Shown here piece by piece: positions 1 to 8,796 of a stretch of DNA of 64,000 bases. How positions within the stretch are numbered: the stretch's first letter is position 1; every line of letters begins with the position of its first letter. Source of the DNA: Candidatus Pullilachnospira intestinigallinarum (lineage in GTDB: Bacteria; Bacillota; Clostridia; Lachnospirales; Lachnospiraceae); the NCBI GenBank assembly GCA_018711275.1, contig DVIN01000051.1, positions 1 to 64,000 of the forward strand, given 5' to 3'. The notes under the pieces were generated by a model, which saw only the letters and a program-made list of their open reading frames with translations, made no database searches and was not told the DNA's origin. The position numbers were made by a program, and so were the translations under genes.

Positions 1-153
1 CGGTTCCGGCGGGGCTTATTAAAGTGCCTCTATTCTTGGCACTGCCATTCTAGAACTCTCAAAAAAACGGCAGATTGGTACTTCGGGAAGACATACTCAT
101 CTTTTTATTGCAATTCGCGGAAACTCAAGGGGATGTTCCGCCGACGGGTTCCC

Positions 154-186
154 GTTACAGTGAAGCCGGAAAGGCCGCACCGTTAC
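154..186 (+). repeat. Degenerate copy of 32-bp hairpin repeat
   Basis: A partly palindromic segment of the same family as the copies at 23411-23442, 24729-24760 and 37633-37664. It shares the core CAGTGAAGCCGGAAAGGC. The first 235 bases hold no convincing gene; they lie downstream of the wall hydrolase. Confidence 0.45.
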
Positions 187-235
187 GTTTCCATGGCCGC
201 GACGGGGCTTTTGATCTTTCCACCAGACGTCTGTC

Positions 236-2251
236 TCAGGATTTTTCCTTGATCCAGCGGGTGTAGAAGGTGGTATTCATGTAAGTAAAAGCGTCTGTCG
301 CTTCCCAGTCCAGCCCCGCGTTTTTAAAGGCCGCCGGAGTCATAAATCCCATATAATCGAAATCTGTCTTTCCTTCCGGCATGGTCAGCCCTTCCACGGT
401 TCTGGGCGTACCATTTTTCTGATAATCCTCCATAATCGCCCGGGCGGCTGCCACCGCTTCCTTGGCGTCGTCCAGATAGGAACTGTTGATGTTTTTCAGA
501 TATCTGGTCAGCGCGCCGTTTCTGGCCACCTCAAACTGCTGGTTCTGGTAAATCATACATTTCACGCTGGAGGGATATTCGGAACTGGCGCAGCGGTTCA
601 GCATCACCAGTGCCACTCCCGTCATACCGAGCATTTTCTGATTGCCTGCCTCCGCGTAGACGGCGGCGGCCAGAAGTTCATCATCGGACACCTGCGGGTC
701 GGTCAGTACCTGCCGTTCCAGCAGATAGTTTTTCCCGTTGACGGGATCCTTCATGGTCACATAACGGTCTTCCCTGCCTGTACATTTCCCATTTTCATCA
801 AAGGTATAAATGGAGTAGTTCAGACTGTACTGTCCATCCGCCACCATTCGTCCGTATTTGTCTATGTAATATCCGCCCACGCCGGTGGTTCCGATCCACT
901 GGCTGTAAGCTTTGCTTCCGTCGGAATTCAGATAATACCAGGTGCCGTTCAGTTTCAGCCATCCGGTCTTCATCCAGCCGGCATCATCAAAGTAATATTC
1001 CTTTCCGCCGATGGTCCTCCATCCGGATTTCGCATAGCTGCCATCCTTATACTGGTACCACCACAGACCGTTGGTGTTCATCCAGCCTTCCTGAAAAGTC
1101 TTTTTCTTTCCTTCTATCCAGGCGCCGCTGCCGTCCACATACCAGTCACCGATCCAGGTATCCGCCGCCATGGCTCCCGATGGCTGCAGATAATAATATG
1201 TACCGCCAATTTTCTGCCAGCCGGTGAGCATGTGACCGCTTCCATCCATGTAATACCAGCTTCCACCAATCTGCTGCCAGCCCGTAAGCATCTGGCCGCT
1301 TCCGTTCATGTAATACCATCTGCCGCCCAGGTATTGCCAGCCTGTAAGCATCCGGCCGCTTCCGTCCAGATAATACCACCTGCCGCCGATCTGCTGCCAG
1401 CCCGTGAGCATCCGGCCGCTTCCGTTCATATAATACCAGGCGCCGTTCACATACGCCCAGCCGGTGAGCATATGGCCGCTCCCATCCATGTAATACCAGG
1501 CGCCGTTCAGATACTGCCAGCCCGTAAGCATCTGACCGCTCCCGTTCATGTAATACCAGATACCGCCGATCTGCTGCCAGCCCGTGAGCATCCGGCCATT
1601 TTCATCCAGATAATACCAGCTTCCCCCGATCTGCTGCCAGCCCGTGAGCATCCGGCCGCTTTCATCCAGATAATACCAGATACTGCCAATCTGACGCCAA
1701 CCGGTCGCCATCCAGCCTTCCGCATCAAAATAGTACCAGCTTCCTTCCAGTTCTTTCCACGCAGACCGGGGATAACTTCCATCCTGATAACGATACCACC
1801 AGCGGTTTCCGGATCGTATCCAGCTCCCTTCCGGCTCCGTGCGCTCCTCCCCGGAAGCCGTCTTTTCTTCCGCCTGGCTTTCTTCCTGATCCCGAACCTC
1901 CGTCTCCGTCTCTTCTTCTGTCCGGGAAACACCGGCATCCGCATCCTGCCCCTCTGCCGTCACGTCTGCTGTGGGGGCGGGAGACTGCAGAGGCGGAACG
2001 GAAAAGGCATCCTGCTGTGCTTCTTCCGCGGGAACACCGGAATTGTTTTCCGGCTGCGCAGGACTTTCCTCCGTTTCCGAAGGGGATTCGGATTCCGTCT
2101 GCTCATCCTGTCCATTTTCCGGATTCTGTTTTTCCTCCGCAACAAGATCCGCGGCTGCCGCATCTTCCACAGCGGCCTGGGCTGCACAGGGAAGCAACAG
2201 CGACGCGGAAAGTGTAAACGCCAGAATCCTGGCCACTGTCCGTCTCTTCAT
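236..2251 (-). CDS. Cell-wall hydrolase with wall-binding repeats (SleB/CwlJ-type)
   Basis: Secreted peptidoglycan hydrolase, 671 residues. ATG at 2251 is preferred over an upstream in-frame codon because AGGAAAGGAAG lies about 7 bases before it. A signal peptide (MKRRTVARILAF then a hydrophobic run ending AQA) is followed by an acidic Glu/Pro/Ser-rich linker of about 110 residues. Next come about 13 choline-binding-like aromatic repeats of roughly 20 residues (LTGW..-G-.WYY-.SG.M). The C-terminal ~150 residues match the Hydrolase_2 (SleB/CwlJ) fold, with the glutamate in AAAVYAEAGN as the expected catalytic residue and MLNR plus QNQQFE motifs. The family cleaves peptidoglycan during spore germination or growth. 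With a strong vegetative-type promoter and wall-binding repeats, a growth-phase wall-remodelling role is at least as likely as germination. A monocistronic unit with its own promoter. Confidence 0.9.
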   Translation of the reverse strand: MKRRTVARILAFTLSASLLLPCAAQAAVEDAAAADLVAEEKQNPENGQDEQTESESPSETEESPAQPENNSGVPAEEAQQDAFSVPPLQSPAPTADVTAEGQDADAGVSRTEEETETEVRDQEESQAEEKTASGEERTEPEGSWIRSGNRWWYRYQDGSYPRSAWKELEGSWYYFDAEGWMATGWRQIGSIWYYLDESGRMLTGWQQIGGSWYYLDENGRMLTGWQQIGGIWYYMNGSGQMLTGWQYLNGAWYYMDGSGHMLTGWAYVNGAWYYMNGSGRMLTGWQQIGGRWYYLDGSGRMLTGWQYLGGRWYYMNGSGQMLTGWQQIGGSWYYMDGSGHMLTGWQKIGGTYYYLQPSGAMAADTWIGDWYVDGSGAWIEGKKKTFQEGWMNTNGLWWYQYKDGSYAKSGWRTIGGKEYYFDDAGWMKTGWLKLNGTWYYLNSDGSKAYSQWIGTTGVGGYYIDKYGRMVADGQYSLNYSIYTFDENGKCTGREDRYVTMKDPVNGKNYLLERQVLTDPQVSDDELLAAAVYAEAGNQKMLGMTGVALVMLNRCASSEYPSSVKCMIYQNQQFEVARNGALTRYLKNINSSYLDDAKEAVAAARAIMEDYQKNGTPRTVEGLTMPEGKTDFDYMGFMTPAAFKNAGLDWEATDAFTYMNTTFYTRWIKEKS
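1190..1690 (-). repeat. 60-bp tandem repeats inside the hydrolase gene
   Basis: About nine near-identical 60-bp units encode the 20-residue wall-binding repeats. Units differ mainly in codons for two or three residues (for example IGGSW, LNGAW, IGGRW), so copy number could change by slippage without shifting the frame. Confidence 0.85.
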
Positions 2252-2284
2252 ATGTAATCTTCCTTTCCTGAATATCACGTTTCT

Positions 2285-2313
2285 ATTATAACTTTGTTAC
2301 AAATTTCTGTCAA
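2285..2313 (-). promoter_or_regulatory. Consensus promoter of the wall hydrolase
   Basis: On the minus strand TTGACA (2313-2308), a 17-base spacer and TATAAT (2290-2285) form a perfect sigma-A type promoter. TGTAAC followed five bases later by TATAAT resembles half of a WalR-type direct repeat, but only weakly. Confidence 0.85.
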
Positions 2314-2370
2314 TTTCTTTGCGCATGGAAAATTTGTCCGTCGCAGCCGCCAGACTGCTCTGCTGTCATC

Positions 2371-2415
2371 AAAAAAGAGCTGCCGGACCGGAACGAACCG
2401 GTACAGGCAGCCCTC
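2371..2415 (-). terminator. Rho-independent terminator after spoIVA
   Basis: A GC-rich stem (GAGCTGCCGGACCGG against CCGGTACAGGCAGCCCTC, imperfect) is followed on the minus strand by six T residues. It lies 40 bases beyond the spoIVA stop. Confidence 0.85.
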
Positions 2416-2454
2416 TGTTTGTTTTATCACTCTACGGAAGTCTCCGGGATACTG

Positions 2455-3924
2455 TCAGATAATAATGCAGATCATTCCCCCCTTGCTGTCATTGACAATT
2501 TTCTGCATGGTATCCTGCAGTTTCACCTGGCTTTCCTCGCTGATCTGCGCAATTTTGGTGCGGATTCCATCCTCCACCAGCTGTTCAATGGATTTCCCGA
2601 AAATATTGGTTTTCCAGATTCCGCCCTCCTCTTTGGCATTTTCCCGGATAAAGGAAATCAGATCCTCCGCCTGCTCCTGGCTTCCCACAATGGGCGCGAT
2701 CTCCGTCTCGATGTTGGCCTTGATCATGTGAATGGAAGGGCTGGCAGATTTAATTTTCACACCGAACTTGCTGCCCTGCCGGATCACCACAGGATCTTCC
2801 AGGGTGATTTCACTCTTCTCCGGCACTACCACCCCATACCCGGTGCCCCGGACAGATTCCATGGCCCGCTGTACCTTTACATACTCGCCGCGCATCTGGG
2901 CCAGCTCCTTCAGGGTATGAATCAACTGATACTCTCCGGTGATGGGCACCCCGGTCAGTTCGCTCATCACCTGGTAATAATACTGCTGTCGGATGTCTAT
3001 CCGGGCCTTCACCACGCCGTTGGCCAGATTTACCTGCTCCAGCGAAACACCTTTGACATATTCACTGTCCACCTGCAGGTTTTCATTTTTCATATCCCGG
3101 ATGCAGGTCAGCTTTCCCATGATCGCCCGGATCTGCTGCAGCAGTTCCGCCTTCAGATAATGGGAAACGGGCAGCAGCTCCACCCATTTCGGTATGTAAA
3201 ATTCCACCTGGCTTACTGGAAATTCATACAGGATTTTTTCCAGAATCCGCAAAATATCCTCTTTTCTCAGCTGCTCACAGTTGACTGCCATAGCCGCCGC
3301 CTGGTACTTTTCCTGCAGCTTCGCCACCAGTTTTTCCGTTTCTTCCCGGTAAGGCCGCTGGGAGTTCACCAGAATCAGGAACGGTTTCCCCTGTTTTTTC
3401 AGTTCCTGAACCGTTCGGGCCTCGCTCTCCTCAAAATTCGCCCTGGGAATTTCGCCGAAGGAGCCGTCGGTGGTTACCACCAGCCCGATGGTGGAATGTT
3501 CCTGAATCACCTTCTGCGTACCGATCTCTGCCGCCTGGTGAAAAGGAATCTCCCGGTCAAACCAGGGGGTTTTCACCATCCGTTCTCTGTCATTTTCCAT
3601 GTTCCCCGCGGCGTCCGGCACCATAAATCCCACACAGTCGATGAGACGCAGCTTCACGGGGATATCCTCCCCCAGCGTCACATCCACCGCCTCCCTGGGA
3701 ATAAATTTTGGTTCCACCGTGGTGATGGTTTTTCCCGACCCGGACACGGGAAGCTGGTCCCGTACCTCAGCCTGCGTCTGCTCATCCATAGCCGGAAGCG
3801 CCAGAAGCTCCATAAATCGCCGGATAAATGTGGATTTGCCCGTGCGGACCGGTCCCACCACGCCCACCAGAAACTGTCCGTCGGTCCGGGCCTGTATATC
3901 CCTGTAAACAGCAAATGGTTCCAT
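2455..3924 (-). CDS. spoIVA: Stage IV sporulation protein A
   Basis: Spore-coat morphogenetic ATPase that polymerises on the forespore outer membrane and anchors coat assembly; 489 residues, the usual family length. The Walker A motif GPVRTGKST is near residue 20 and the conserved N-terminus reads FAVYRDIQARTDGQFLVGVV. The start at 3924 is chosen because AGGAGG lies about 12 bases upstream. A GTG at 3945 is in frame but overlaps that ribosome-binding site. A CATAAGAT sequence about 35 bases upstream of the start could be a sigma-E -10 element, which would suit this mother-cell gene, but no clear -35 was found. This gene is the best evidence that the organism forms endospores. Confidence 0.97.
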   Translation of the reverse strand: MEPFAVYRDIQARTDGQFLVGVVGPVRTGKSTFIRRFMELLALPAMDEQTQAEVRDQLPVSGSGKTITTVEPKFIPREAVDVTLGEDIPVKLRLIDCVGFMVPDAAGNMENDRERMVKTPWFDREIPFHQAAEIGTQKVIQEHSTIGLVVTTDGSFGEIPRANFEESEARTVQELKKQGKPFLILVNSQRPYREETEKLVAKLQEKYQAAAMAVNCEQLRKEDILRILEKILYEFPVSQVEFYIPKWVELLPVSHYLKAELLQQIRAIMGKLTCIRDMKNENLQVDSEYVKGVSLEQVNLANGVVKARIDIRQQYYYQVMSELTGVPITGEYQLIHTLKELAQMRGEYVKVQRAMESVRGTGYGVVVPEKSEITLEDPVVIRQGSKFGVKIKSASPSIHMIKANIETEIAPIVGSQEQAEDLISFIRENAKEEGGIWKTNIFGKSIEQLVEDGIRTKIAQISEESQVKLQDTMQKIVNDSKGGMICIII

Positions 3925-4035
3925 AACCTGATATCTCCTCCTCACCTGTGCTGATACTATCTTATGCAGGGAAATCCAGGTACAGAACCATCTTCTGATC
4001 CGGGCGCGCCGGATATTCTCCGGTCTTTCCGATAT

Positions 4036-4524
4036 TTACTGTCCGTTCCTCTGATCCGGACAAATGCCGTACAGAGAATAGGGCGCCCGGCGCTCGCTGC
4101 TCTGAAAAGGAATCTGTGTCAGTCCTTTTTGGCCGCTGAGGGCGCACGAAATAAGTTTTTTGGTCAGATCCGGCACGTCTTCTCTCTCCAGGGCCTCCTC
4201 CGTATCCATCCAGACCACTTCACTGTTCTCATCACCATCGGAGTGGGCCCGCCCTTCCACATAGGAAGCGGAAAATGCCACATACCAGTCCTTTCTGTTA
4301 AACCGGATGGCAATCACATCCTCCGGCTCGGCCCGGACGCCCGTCTCTTCCCAGATCTCCCGGCGCACAGCGTCCTGCGGGGTCTCCCCCTGCTCCACAT
4401 AACCGCCGGGTACGATCAGACGGCCCTTTCCCGGGCCATAGGTGTGGCGGGCCAGAAGTACTTTTCCCTCCCGGATCACCACACCGGTCACGGACTGCTG
4501 CCAGTTGGTGTTTTCATGATTCAT
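4036..4524 (-). CDS. NUDIX hydrolase
   Basis: Pyrophosphohydrolase of 162 residues with a complete Nudix box: GYVEQGE, seven residues, then REIWEETGV (around residues 40-63), which binds the catalytic metal. The substrate cannot be told from sequence; the size and short N-terminal strand suit an ADP-ribose/8-oxo-dGTP-like family member. The start at 4524 is supported by AAGGAGG nine bases upstream and overlaps the trmD 3' end by 11 bases, so the two are translationally coupled. It is the last gene of the trmD operon. Confidence 0.9.
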   Translation of the reverse strand: MNHENTNWQQSVTGVVIREGKVLLARHTYGPGKGRLIVPGGYVEQGETPQDAVRREIWEETGVRAEPEDVIAIRFNRKDWYVAFSASYVEGRAHSDGDENSEVVWMDTEEALEREDVPDLTKKLISCALSGQKGLTQIPFQSSERRAPYSLYGICPDQRNGQ

Positions 4525-5329
4525 GGGGTTCGTCCTCCTTCCTGTCCGCATCCGCCGTTCTGCCGCAGACGGTTTTTCGGCCTTCTTCCTTCTCCTGTTC
4601 TTCCTGACGGATTTTTTCCAGATACTGCTGTTCCTTTTTGGTAAGCTTTGCATCTGCAAGGAGTTCCGGCCGTCTCTGCCAGGTGCGGAGAATGGACTGC
4701 TGCCTTCTCCAGATCTCCACGTTGGCATGGTGCCCGGACAGAAGAATCGGAGGCACTTCTTTCCCTCTCCAGACAGAAGGGCGGCTGTACTGGGGATATT
4801 CCAGCAGATTGTCCTGGAAGGACTCAAACTGGGCGGATTCCTCATTGCTGAGTACCCCCGGAACAAACCGGGAAATGGCATCGATCATCACCATGGCGGG
4901 CAGTTCTCCGCCGGTGAGCACATAATCTCCGATGGAAACGTAGTCCGTCACCACTTCCTCCAGCACCCGTTCGTCAATTCCCTCATAATGGCCGCACAGA
5001 AATACCAGGTCTTCCTCTTTCGCGAAATCCTCCACCATGGTCTGGCTGAAGGTCTGCCCCTGGGGGGTCAGATAAATCACCCTGGGTTTCCTTCCGATCG
5101 TATCTTCCACGGCCCGACAGGCCTGATACACCGGTTCTGCCTGCATCACCATCCCGGCGCCGCCTCCATAGGGATAATCGTCCACCTTTCCATAACGGTT
5201 TCCGGCGTAATCCCGAATATTGACCGCAGAAAGCGTAATGATGCCGGCCTCAATGGCCCGGCCGATAATGCTGGTATGAAGTCCCTGCTCGATCATTTCC
5301 GGAAACAGGGTGAGTACATGATAATGCAT
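4514..5329 (-). CDS. trmD: tRNA (guanine-37-N1)-methyltransferase
   Basis: SAM-dependent SPOUT methyltransferase that makes m1G37 in tRNAs and prevents +1 frameshifting; 271 residues. Start MHYHVLTLFPEM at 5329 has AGGAGG six bases upstream. Family motifs include GGGAGMVMQ, LCGHYEGIDER and SIGDYVLTGGELPAM, which form the trefoil-knot SAM site. The C-terminus has a charged extension of about 25 residues past the usual end. Standard neighbours rimM, khpA, rpsP and ffh lie upstream in the same operon. Two copies of a 24-bp repeat core lie between rimM and its ribosome-binding site. Confidence 0.97.
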   Translation of the reverse strand: MHYHVLTLFPEMIEQGLHTSIIGRAIEAGIITLSAVNIRDYAGNRYGKVDDYPYGGGAGMVMQAEPVYQACRAVEDTIGRKPRVIYLTPQGQTFSQTMVEDFAKEEDLVFLCGHYEGIDERVLEEVVTDYVSIGDYVLTGGELPAMVMIDAISRFVPGVLSNEESAQFESFQDNLLEYPQYSRPSVWRGKEVPPILLSGHHANVEIWRRQQSILRTWQRRPELLADAKLTKKEQQYLEKIRQEEQEKEEGRKTVCGRTADADRKEDEPHES

Positions 5330-5344
5330 CGCAATCCTCCTAAC

Positions 5345-5412
5345 GGATACCTTTATGGCCATCCGGCCATCTCTAATGAAATCCTAATGGATACCTCTAT
5401 GGCCATCCGGCC
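5345..5412 (-). repeat. Tandem pair of GGCC/ATGGCCAT repeats (44-bp period)
   Basis: Two copies of the core GGCCGGATGGCCATaaAGG followed by TATCC (5368-5345 and 5412-5389 on the minus strand). Each is accompanied by ATTAGGATTTCATTA-like flanks, starting directly at the rimM stop codon. Orientation is opposite to the copies before rimM, larE and the response regulator. Confidence 0.8.
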
Positions 5413-5428
5413 GTTTTTTAATGAAATC

Positions 5429-5935
5429 CTAAATCAGTCCGTCCATCAGATGGACTCGCATCCGGTTATTCTCCACGTCCACCTGCAGGATGCACTGATG
5501 AATGGCGGGAAGCAGCACCTCCCCATGCTCCTGTGTTTCCACACAGTACACATCATTGGCGCCGGTCTCCATCACATCCGTCAGCGTCCCGAAACGGGAG
5601 CCGTCCTCCAGATACACCTCCATACCGATGAGATCCGCCAGGTAATACTCGTCTTCCCCCAGCTCCACCGCCTGTTCTCTGGTAACGTAGAGACTCTTCC
5701 CTTTATATTTCTCAATATCATTAATATTGTCAATTCCCTTAAACTTCAGAATCACAAACTGTTTGAAATATTTGACTCCCTGAATGGCCAGTATCCGCTG
5801 CTCCCTTCCGGTATCCAGAATCACTTCTTCCAGATCCTCAAACCGGGCGGGATCGTCCGTGGTGGGAAATACTTTCACCTCGCCCCGGATCCCGTGAGTG
5901 CTGGATATAATGCCAACCTGTAAAATATCTTCCAT
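5429..5935 (-). CDS. rimM: Ribosome maturation factor RimM
   Basis: 16S rRNA-processing factor that binds ribosomal protein S19 and helps 30S head maturation; 168 residues. N-terminal beta-barrel region starts VGIISSTHGIRGEVKVFPTTDDP; a PRC-barrel domain follows (YYLADLIGMEVYLEDGSRFG). ATG at 5935 has GTGAGGAG a few bases upstream. Longer in-frame starts would translate the intergenic repeat and are rejected. It lies in the ylxM-to-trmD operon. Confidence 0.97.
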   Translation of the reverse strand: MEDILQVGIISSTHGIRGEVKVFPTTDDPARFEDLEEVILDTGREQRILAIQGVKYFKQFVILKFKGIDNINDIEKYKGKSLYVTREQAVELGEDEYYLADLIGMEVYLEDGSRFGTLTDVMETGANDVYCVETQEHGEVLLPAIHQCILQVDVENNRMRVHLMDGLI

Positions 5936-5951
5936 GATCTCCTCACTTTCC

Positions 5952-5975
5952 GGCCGTATGGCCATAAAGGTATCC
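5952..5975 (+). repeat. Copy of 47-bp repeat just before rimM start
   Basis: Core GGCCGTATGGCCATAAAGG plus TATCC, followed by the small palindrome CCCCCTGCGGGG. On the minus strand the element ends GGCCGGAAAGTGAGGAG and the rimM ATG follows after three bases. The repeat edge therefore supplies or abuts the Shine-Dalgarno sequence. Confidence 0.8.
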
Positions 5976-6076
5976 CCCTGCGGGGTCCCTGCTTCCCCTT
6001 CCCGGCGCGGAACGGTTATTCCGCCCGACAAAACATCGGCGGACCGTTTCCCGGCCCCGGGACTGCAACGTAAAAG

Positions 6077-6108
6077 CAGAATGTTTTGCCTTACGGCTTC
6101 CCGGTCAC
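6077..6108 (-). repeat. Half copy of the 32-bp hairpin repeat
   Basis: In the 267-base khpA-rimM gap the minus strand carries GTGACCGGGAAGCCGTAAGG followed by C. It has the GCC-GTAA-GGC tetraloop hairpin of the repeat family, but the outer right arm has diverged. The rest of the gap has no coding signal. Confidence 0.5.
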
Positions 6109-6202
6109 AAGTACCAAAGGCTATGTGTTCCTTCACCGGAAACCGTTGTCTCTCAAAAGAAAGAAAAAGGACATAGCCCTTGGCTACATCCTCATTTTTC
6201 AG

Positions 6203-6433
6203 CTATTGCAGAATTTCCACAACGACCTTCTTGTCGCATTTGGAGGAAGCCGCTTTCACAACGGTGCGAATGGCCTTTGCGATACGTCCCTGACGGCCAA
6301 TCACCTTTCCCATGTCGGAGGGGGCCACTTTCAGTTCTACCAAAATCGCATTGCTCTCTTCTGCCTGTGTAACCACTACTTCTTCCGGATGGTCTACGAG
6401 GGATTTTGCAATTACTTCCACTAATTCTTTCAT
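6203..6433 (-). CDS. khpA: KH-domain RNA-binding protein KhpA
   Basis: Small single-KH protein (76 residues; formerly YlqC) that with KhpB/EloR binds small RNAs and affects cell elongation and division in other Firmicutes. The KH signature is VIGRQGRIAKAIRTVVKAAS, with the GRQG loop. ATG at 6433 has GGAGG six bases upstream; the adjacent in-frame GTG is too close to it. Position between rpsP and rimM is the conserved one. Confidence 0.95.
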   Translation of the reverse strand: MKELVEVIAKSLVDHPEEVVVTQAEESNAILVELKVAPSDMGKVIGRQGRIAKAIRTVVKAASSKCDKKVVVEILQ

Positions 6434-6482
6434 CACGCACCTCCACGTGTCTGTCGGTCATTCCTCCCAGAAGCTTCCGGCT

Positions 6483-6728
6483 TTATTTTTCAATACCGGC
6501 CAGTTTGAAGATCTTGCTCACTACGTCTGTGGGCTGTGCGCCGCATGCCAGCCACTTCTTCGCAGCCTCTTCATCTACAGTGTAAGCGCTGGGCTCACAG
6601 TTGGGATCGTAAGTACCGATCTCCTCGATGAATCTTCCGTCTCTGGGAGATCTGGAATCTGCAACGATGATTCTATAAACAGGAGCTTTTTTACGGCCCA
6701 TTCTTCTCAGTCTGATTTTTACTGCCAT
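6483..6728 (-). CDS. rpsP: 30S ribosomal protein S16
   Basis: 81-residue ribosomal protein starting [20 protein letters not shown], with typical [16 protein letters not shown]. The start at 6728 follows a strong AAGGAGGTGA. It assists early 30S assembly. Standard position after ffh. Confidence 0.98.
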   Translation of the reverse strand: MAVKIRLRRMGRKKAPVYRIIVADSRSPRDGRFIEEIGTYDPNCEPSAYTVDEEAAKKWLACGAQPTDVVSKIFKLAGIEK

Positions 6729-6765
6729 GATACATTCACCTCCTTGGAATTTCATAAAATATCTA

Positions 6766-8118
6766 TTAGAAGGGAAGTTTGAAACCTCCCATTCTACCGC
6801 CTTTTTTGCCTTTGCCCATCAGTCCGGGCATCTGCTTCATCATCTTTCTGGTCTGTTCAAACTGTTTGACCATGCGGTTCACCTCGGCGATATCCACACC
6901 GGCGCCCTGGGCAATCCGCTTCTTTCTGGAAGGATTCAGAAGTTCCGGGTTGGAACGCTCTTTCGGGGTCATGGAAAGAATGATGGCTTCTTTTCTTGCC
7001 AGATCCTTTTCATCGATCATCCCCTCGATATCCTTCATCTTGCCGCCAAGACCCGGCAGCATGTTGAGAACACTGGAAATGCCTCCCATGTTCTTCATCT
7101 GGTTCATACTCTCCAGATAATCGTCAAAGCCGAAGGTGGCCTTCTTGAGCTTCTGCTCCATCTCCCGGGCTTTGGTCTCATCGATGTTCTGCTGCGCCTT
7201 CTCAATCAGGCTCATCACATCGCCCATACCCAGTATTCTGGAGGCCATCCGGTCCGGGTAGAACTGCTCCAGATCGGAGAGCTTCTCTCCCATACCCACA
7301 TAAAGAATCGGCTTTCCGCTGATGGCTTTGATGGACAGAGCCGCACCGCCTCTGGTGTCGCCGTCCAGCTTGGTAAGAATCACGCCGTCAATGCCCACCT
7401 TCTCATTGAAGGTCTCGGACACATTCACCGCGTCCTGTCCGGTCATGGCGTCCACCACCAGGATCGTCTGATCCACCCGGACGTTCTCCTTGATCTCCTG
7501 CAGTTCCCGCATCATATCTTCATCCACATGAAGACGTCCGGCGGTATCCAGGATCACCACGTTAAAGCCATTATTTTTCGCATGTTCGATGGCTGCTTTG
7601 GCGATGTTCACCGGGCTGTTTTTGTCACCCATGGAGAACACTTCCACGCCCTGCTTTTCTCCGTTGATCTGCAGCTGTGTAATGGCTGCGGGACGGTAGA
7701 TATCACAGGCAACCAGCAGGGGCTTCCTGCCCTGGGACTTCAGCTTACCGGCAAGCTTTGCCGTCGTGGTGGTTTTTCCTGCTCCCTGAAGACCGACCAT
7801 CATGATGACGGTGACTTCATTGCCGGGGCGAAGGGCGATCTGAGTGGTCTCGCTTCCCATCAGAGCCACCAGTTCGTCGTTGACGATCTTGATCACCATC
7901 TGTCCGGGATTCAGTCCGTTCATCACATCCTGCCCGATGGCCCGCTCCTGCACCGACTTGGTAAACTGTTTTACCACCTTAAAGCTTACATCCGCCTCCA
8001 GAAGCGCCATCTTCACTTCCTTCAGCGCGGTTTTCACATCCGCCTCTGTCAGGCGGCCCTTGCTTCTCAGGTTTTTAAATACATTCTGAAGTTTCTCGGT
8101 CAGACTTTCAAATGCCAT
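6766..8118 (-). CDS. ffh: Signal recognition particle protein Ffh
   Basis: SRP54-type GTPase (450 residues) that binds 4.5S/6S RNA and signal sequences and pairs with FtsY (encoded at 41 kb here). N domain, then G domain with [15 protein letters not shown] (about residue 105), DTAGRLHVD and TKLDGD, then a methionine-rich M domain ending [17 protein letters not shown]. It lies 3 bases downstream of ylxM. Confidence 0.98.
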   Translation of the reverse strand: MAFESLTEKLQNVFKNLRSKGRLTEADVKTALKEVKMALLEADVSFKVVKQFTKSVQERAIGQDVMNGLNPGQMVIKIVNDELVALMGSETTQIALRPGNEVTVIMMVGLQGAGKTTTTAKLAGKLKSQGRKPLLVACDIYRPAAITQLQINGEKQGVEVFSMGDKNSPVNIAKAAIEHAKNNGFNVVILDTAGRLHVDEDMMRELQEIKENVRVDQTILVVDAMTGQDAVNVSETFNEKVGIDGVILTKLDGDTRGGAALSIKAISGKPILYVGMGEKLSDLEQFYPDRMASRILGMGDVMSLIEKAQQNIDETKAREMEQKLKKATFGFDDYLESMNQMKNMGGISSVLNMLPGLGGKMKDIEGMIDEKDLARKEAIILSMTPKERSNPELLNPSRKKRIAQGAGVDIAEVNRMVKQFEQTRKMMKQMPGLMGKGKKGGRMGGFKLPF

Positions 8119-8121
8119 GCA

Positions 8122-8466
8122 CTATAACTCCTCTAATATCTGATGGGAAATCGTCTCAACCGCAGCCATAACGGCGGCGATGTCCTTCCCTTCATAATTC
8201 TGTGTCAGCTGATGAATCTCGCCCACCTTCTCCCGGATGGAAACGAACCGTTCCACCAGATGAAGTTTTTCCTCGTAATCATTCAGCGTCTTCGTGCTGC
8301 GCTTCACCAGGTCGTGAATCCCCTGACGGCTGATGCCCTGATCCTGGGCGATCTCACTGAGGGAATAATCGTTGAGAACCACATCCTCATATACCCGGCG
8401 CTGGTGCTCCGTCAGAAGCTCCCCGTAAAAATCGTACAGCAGTGCCTGTCTCGCAAGTTTATCCAT
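8122..8466 (-). CDS. ylxM: YlxM, helix-turn-helix SRP-associated protein
   Basis: Putative DNA-binding protein of 114 residues in the YlxM/P13 family, which associates with SRP in streptococci and has a sigma-70 region 4-like HTH (LSEIAQDQGISRQGIHDLVKR). First gene of the operon. ATG at 8466 is chosen from the family N-terminus (DKLARQALLYDFYGELLTEHQ) and an AAGGTG six bases upstream. The only good promoter is so close that the leader would be only about 10 bases. Confidence 0.93.
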   Translation of the reverse strand: MDKLARQALLYDFYGELLTEHQRRVYEDVVLNDYSLSEIAQDQGISRQGIHDLVKRSTKTLNDYEEKLHLVERFVSIREKVGEIHQLTQNYEGKDIAAVMAAVETISHQILEEL

Positions 8467-8482
8467 GTGCATCACCTTGGAC

Positions 8483-8511
8483 ATGATACAACAGATTTTT
8501 TGGGGTGTCAA
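8483..8511 (-). promoter_or_regulatory. Promoter of the ylxM-ffh-rpsP-rimM-trmD operon
   Basis: Minus-strand TTGACA (8511-8506), 17-base spacer, TATCAT (8488-8483). Predicted transcription start near 8476, only about 10 bases from the ylxM ATG. Confidence 0.75.
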
Positions 8512-8796
8512 GTGTTTTTTCTTGACAAGATAAAAATTTATTTTTTGATTTTGCGTTTTGCTTTTCGGCGGGCTTTTGAGGTGGACGTAACTTTGTCTTC
8601 AGTAATAGGGGATTTTGTTACTTTCTGATGTTCCTTCCTTTCCTGCCGCTGCAGATGAACTTTTGTCGATATTATGATATTATATGGATTGATTTTTGTA
8701 TTTTTATGGTAATGCTTCTTTATGATATGTTCGGGATGAACGGTTTACTTTCTGTTTTTTCTTTGTGGAAGCGTTCTATGGTGCTTAAAGCTGACG

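Noticed and set aside
1232-2257. Long open frame antisense to the wall hydrolase
   Set aside because: It mirrors the 60-bp repeats, has repetitive His/Pro-rich composition, no ribosome-binding site and no family resemblance.
2419-3954. 511-codon frame antisense to spoIVA
   Set aside because: A by-product of GC-rich codons in spoIVA; no start signals and improbable composition.
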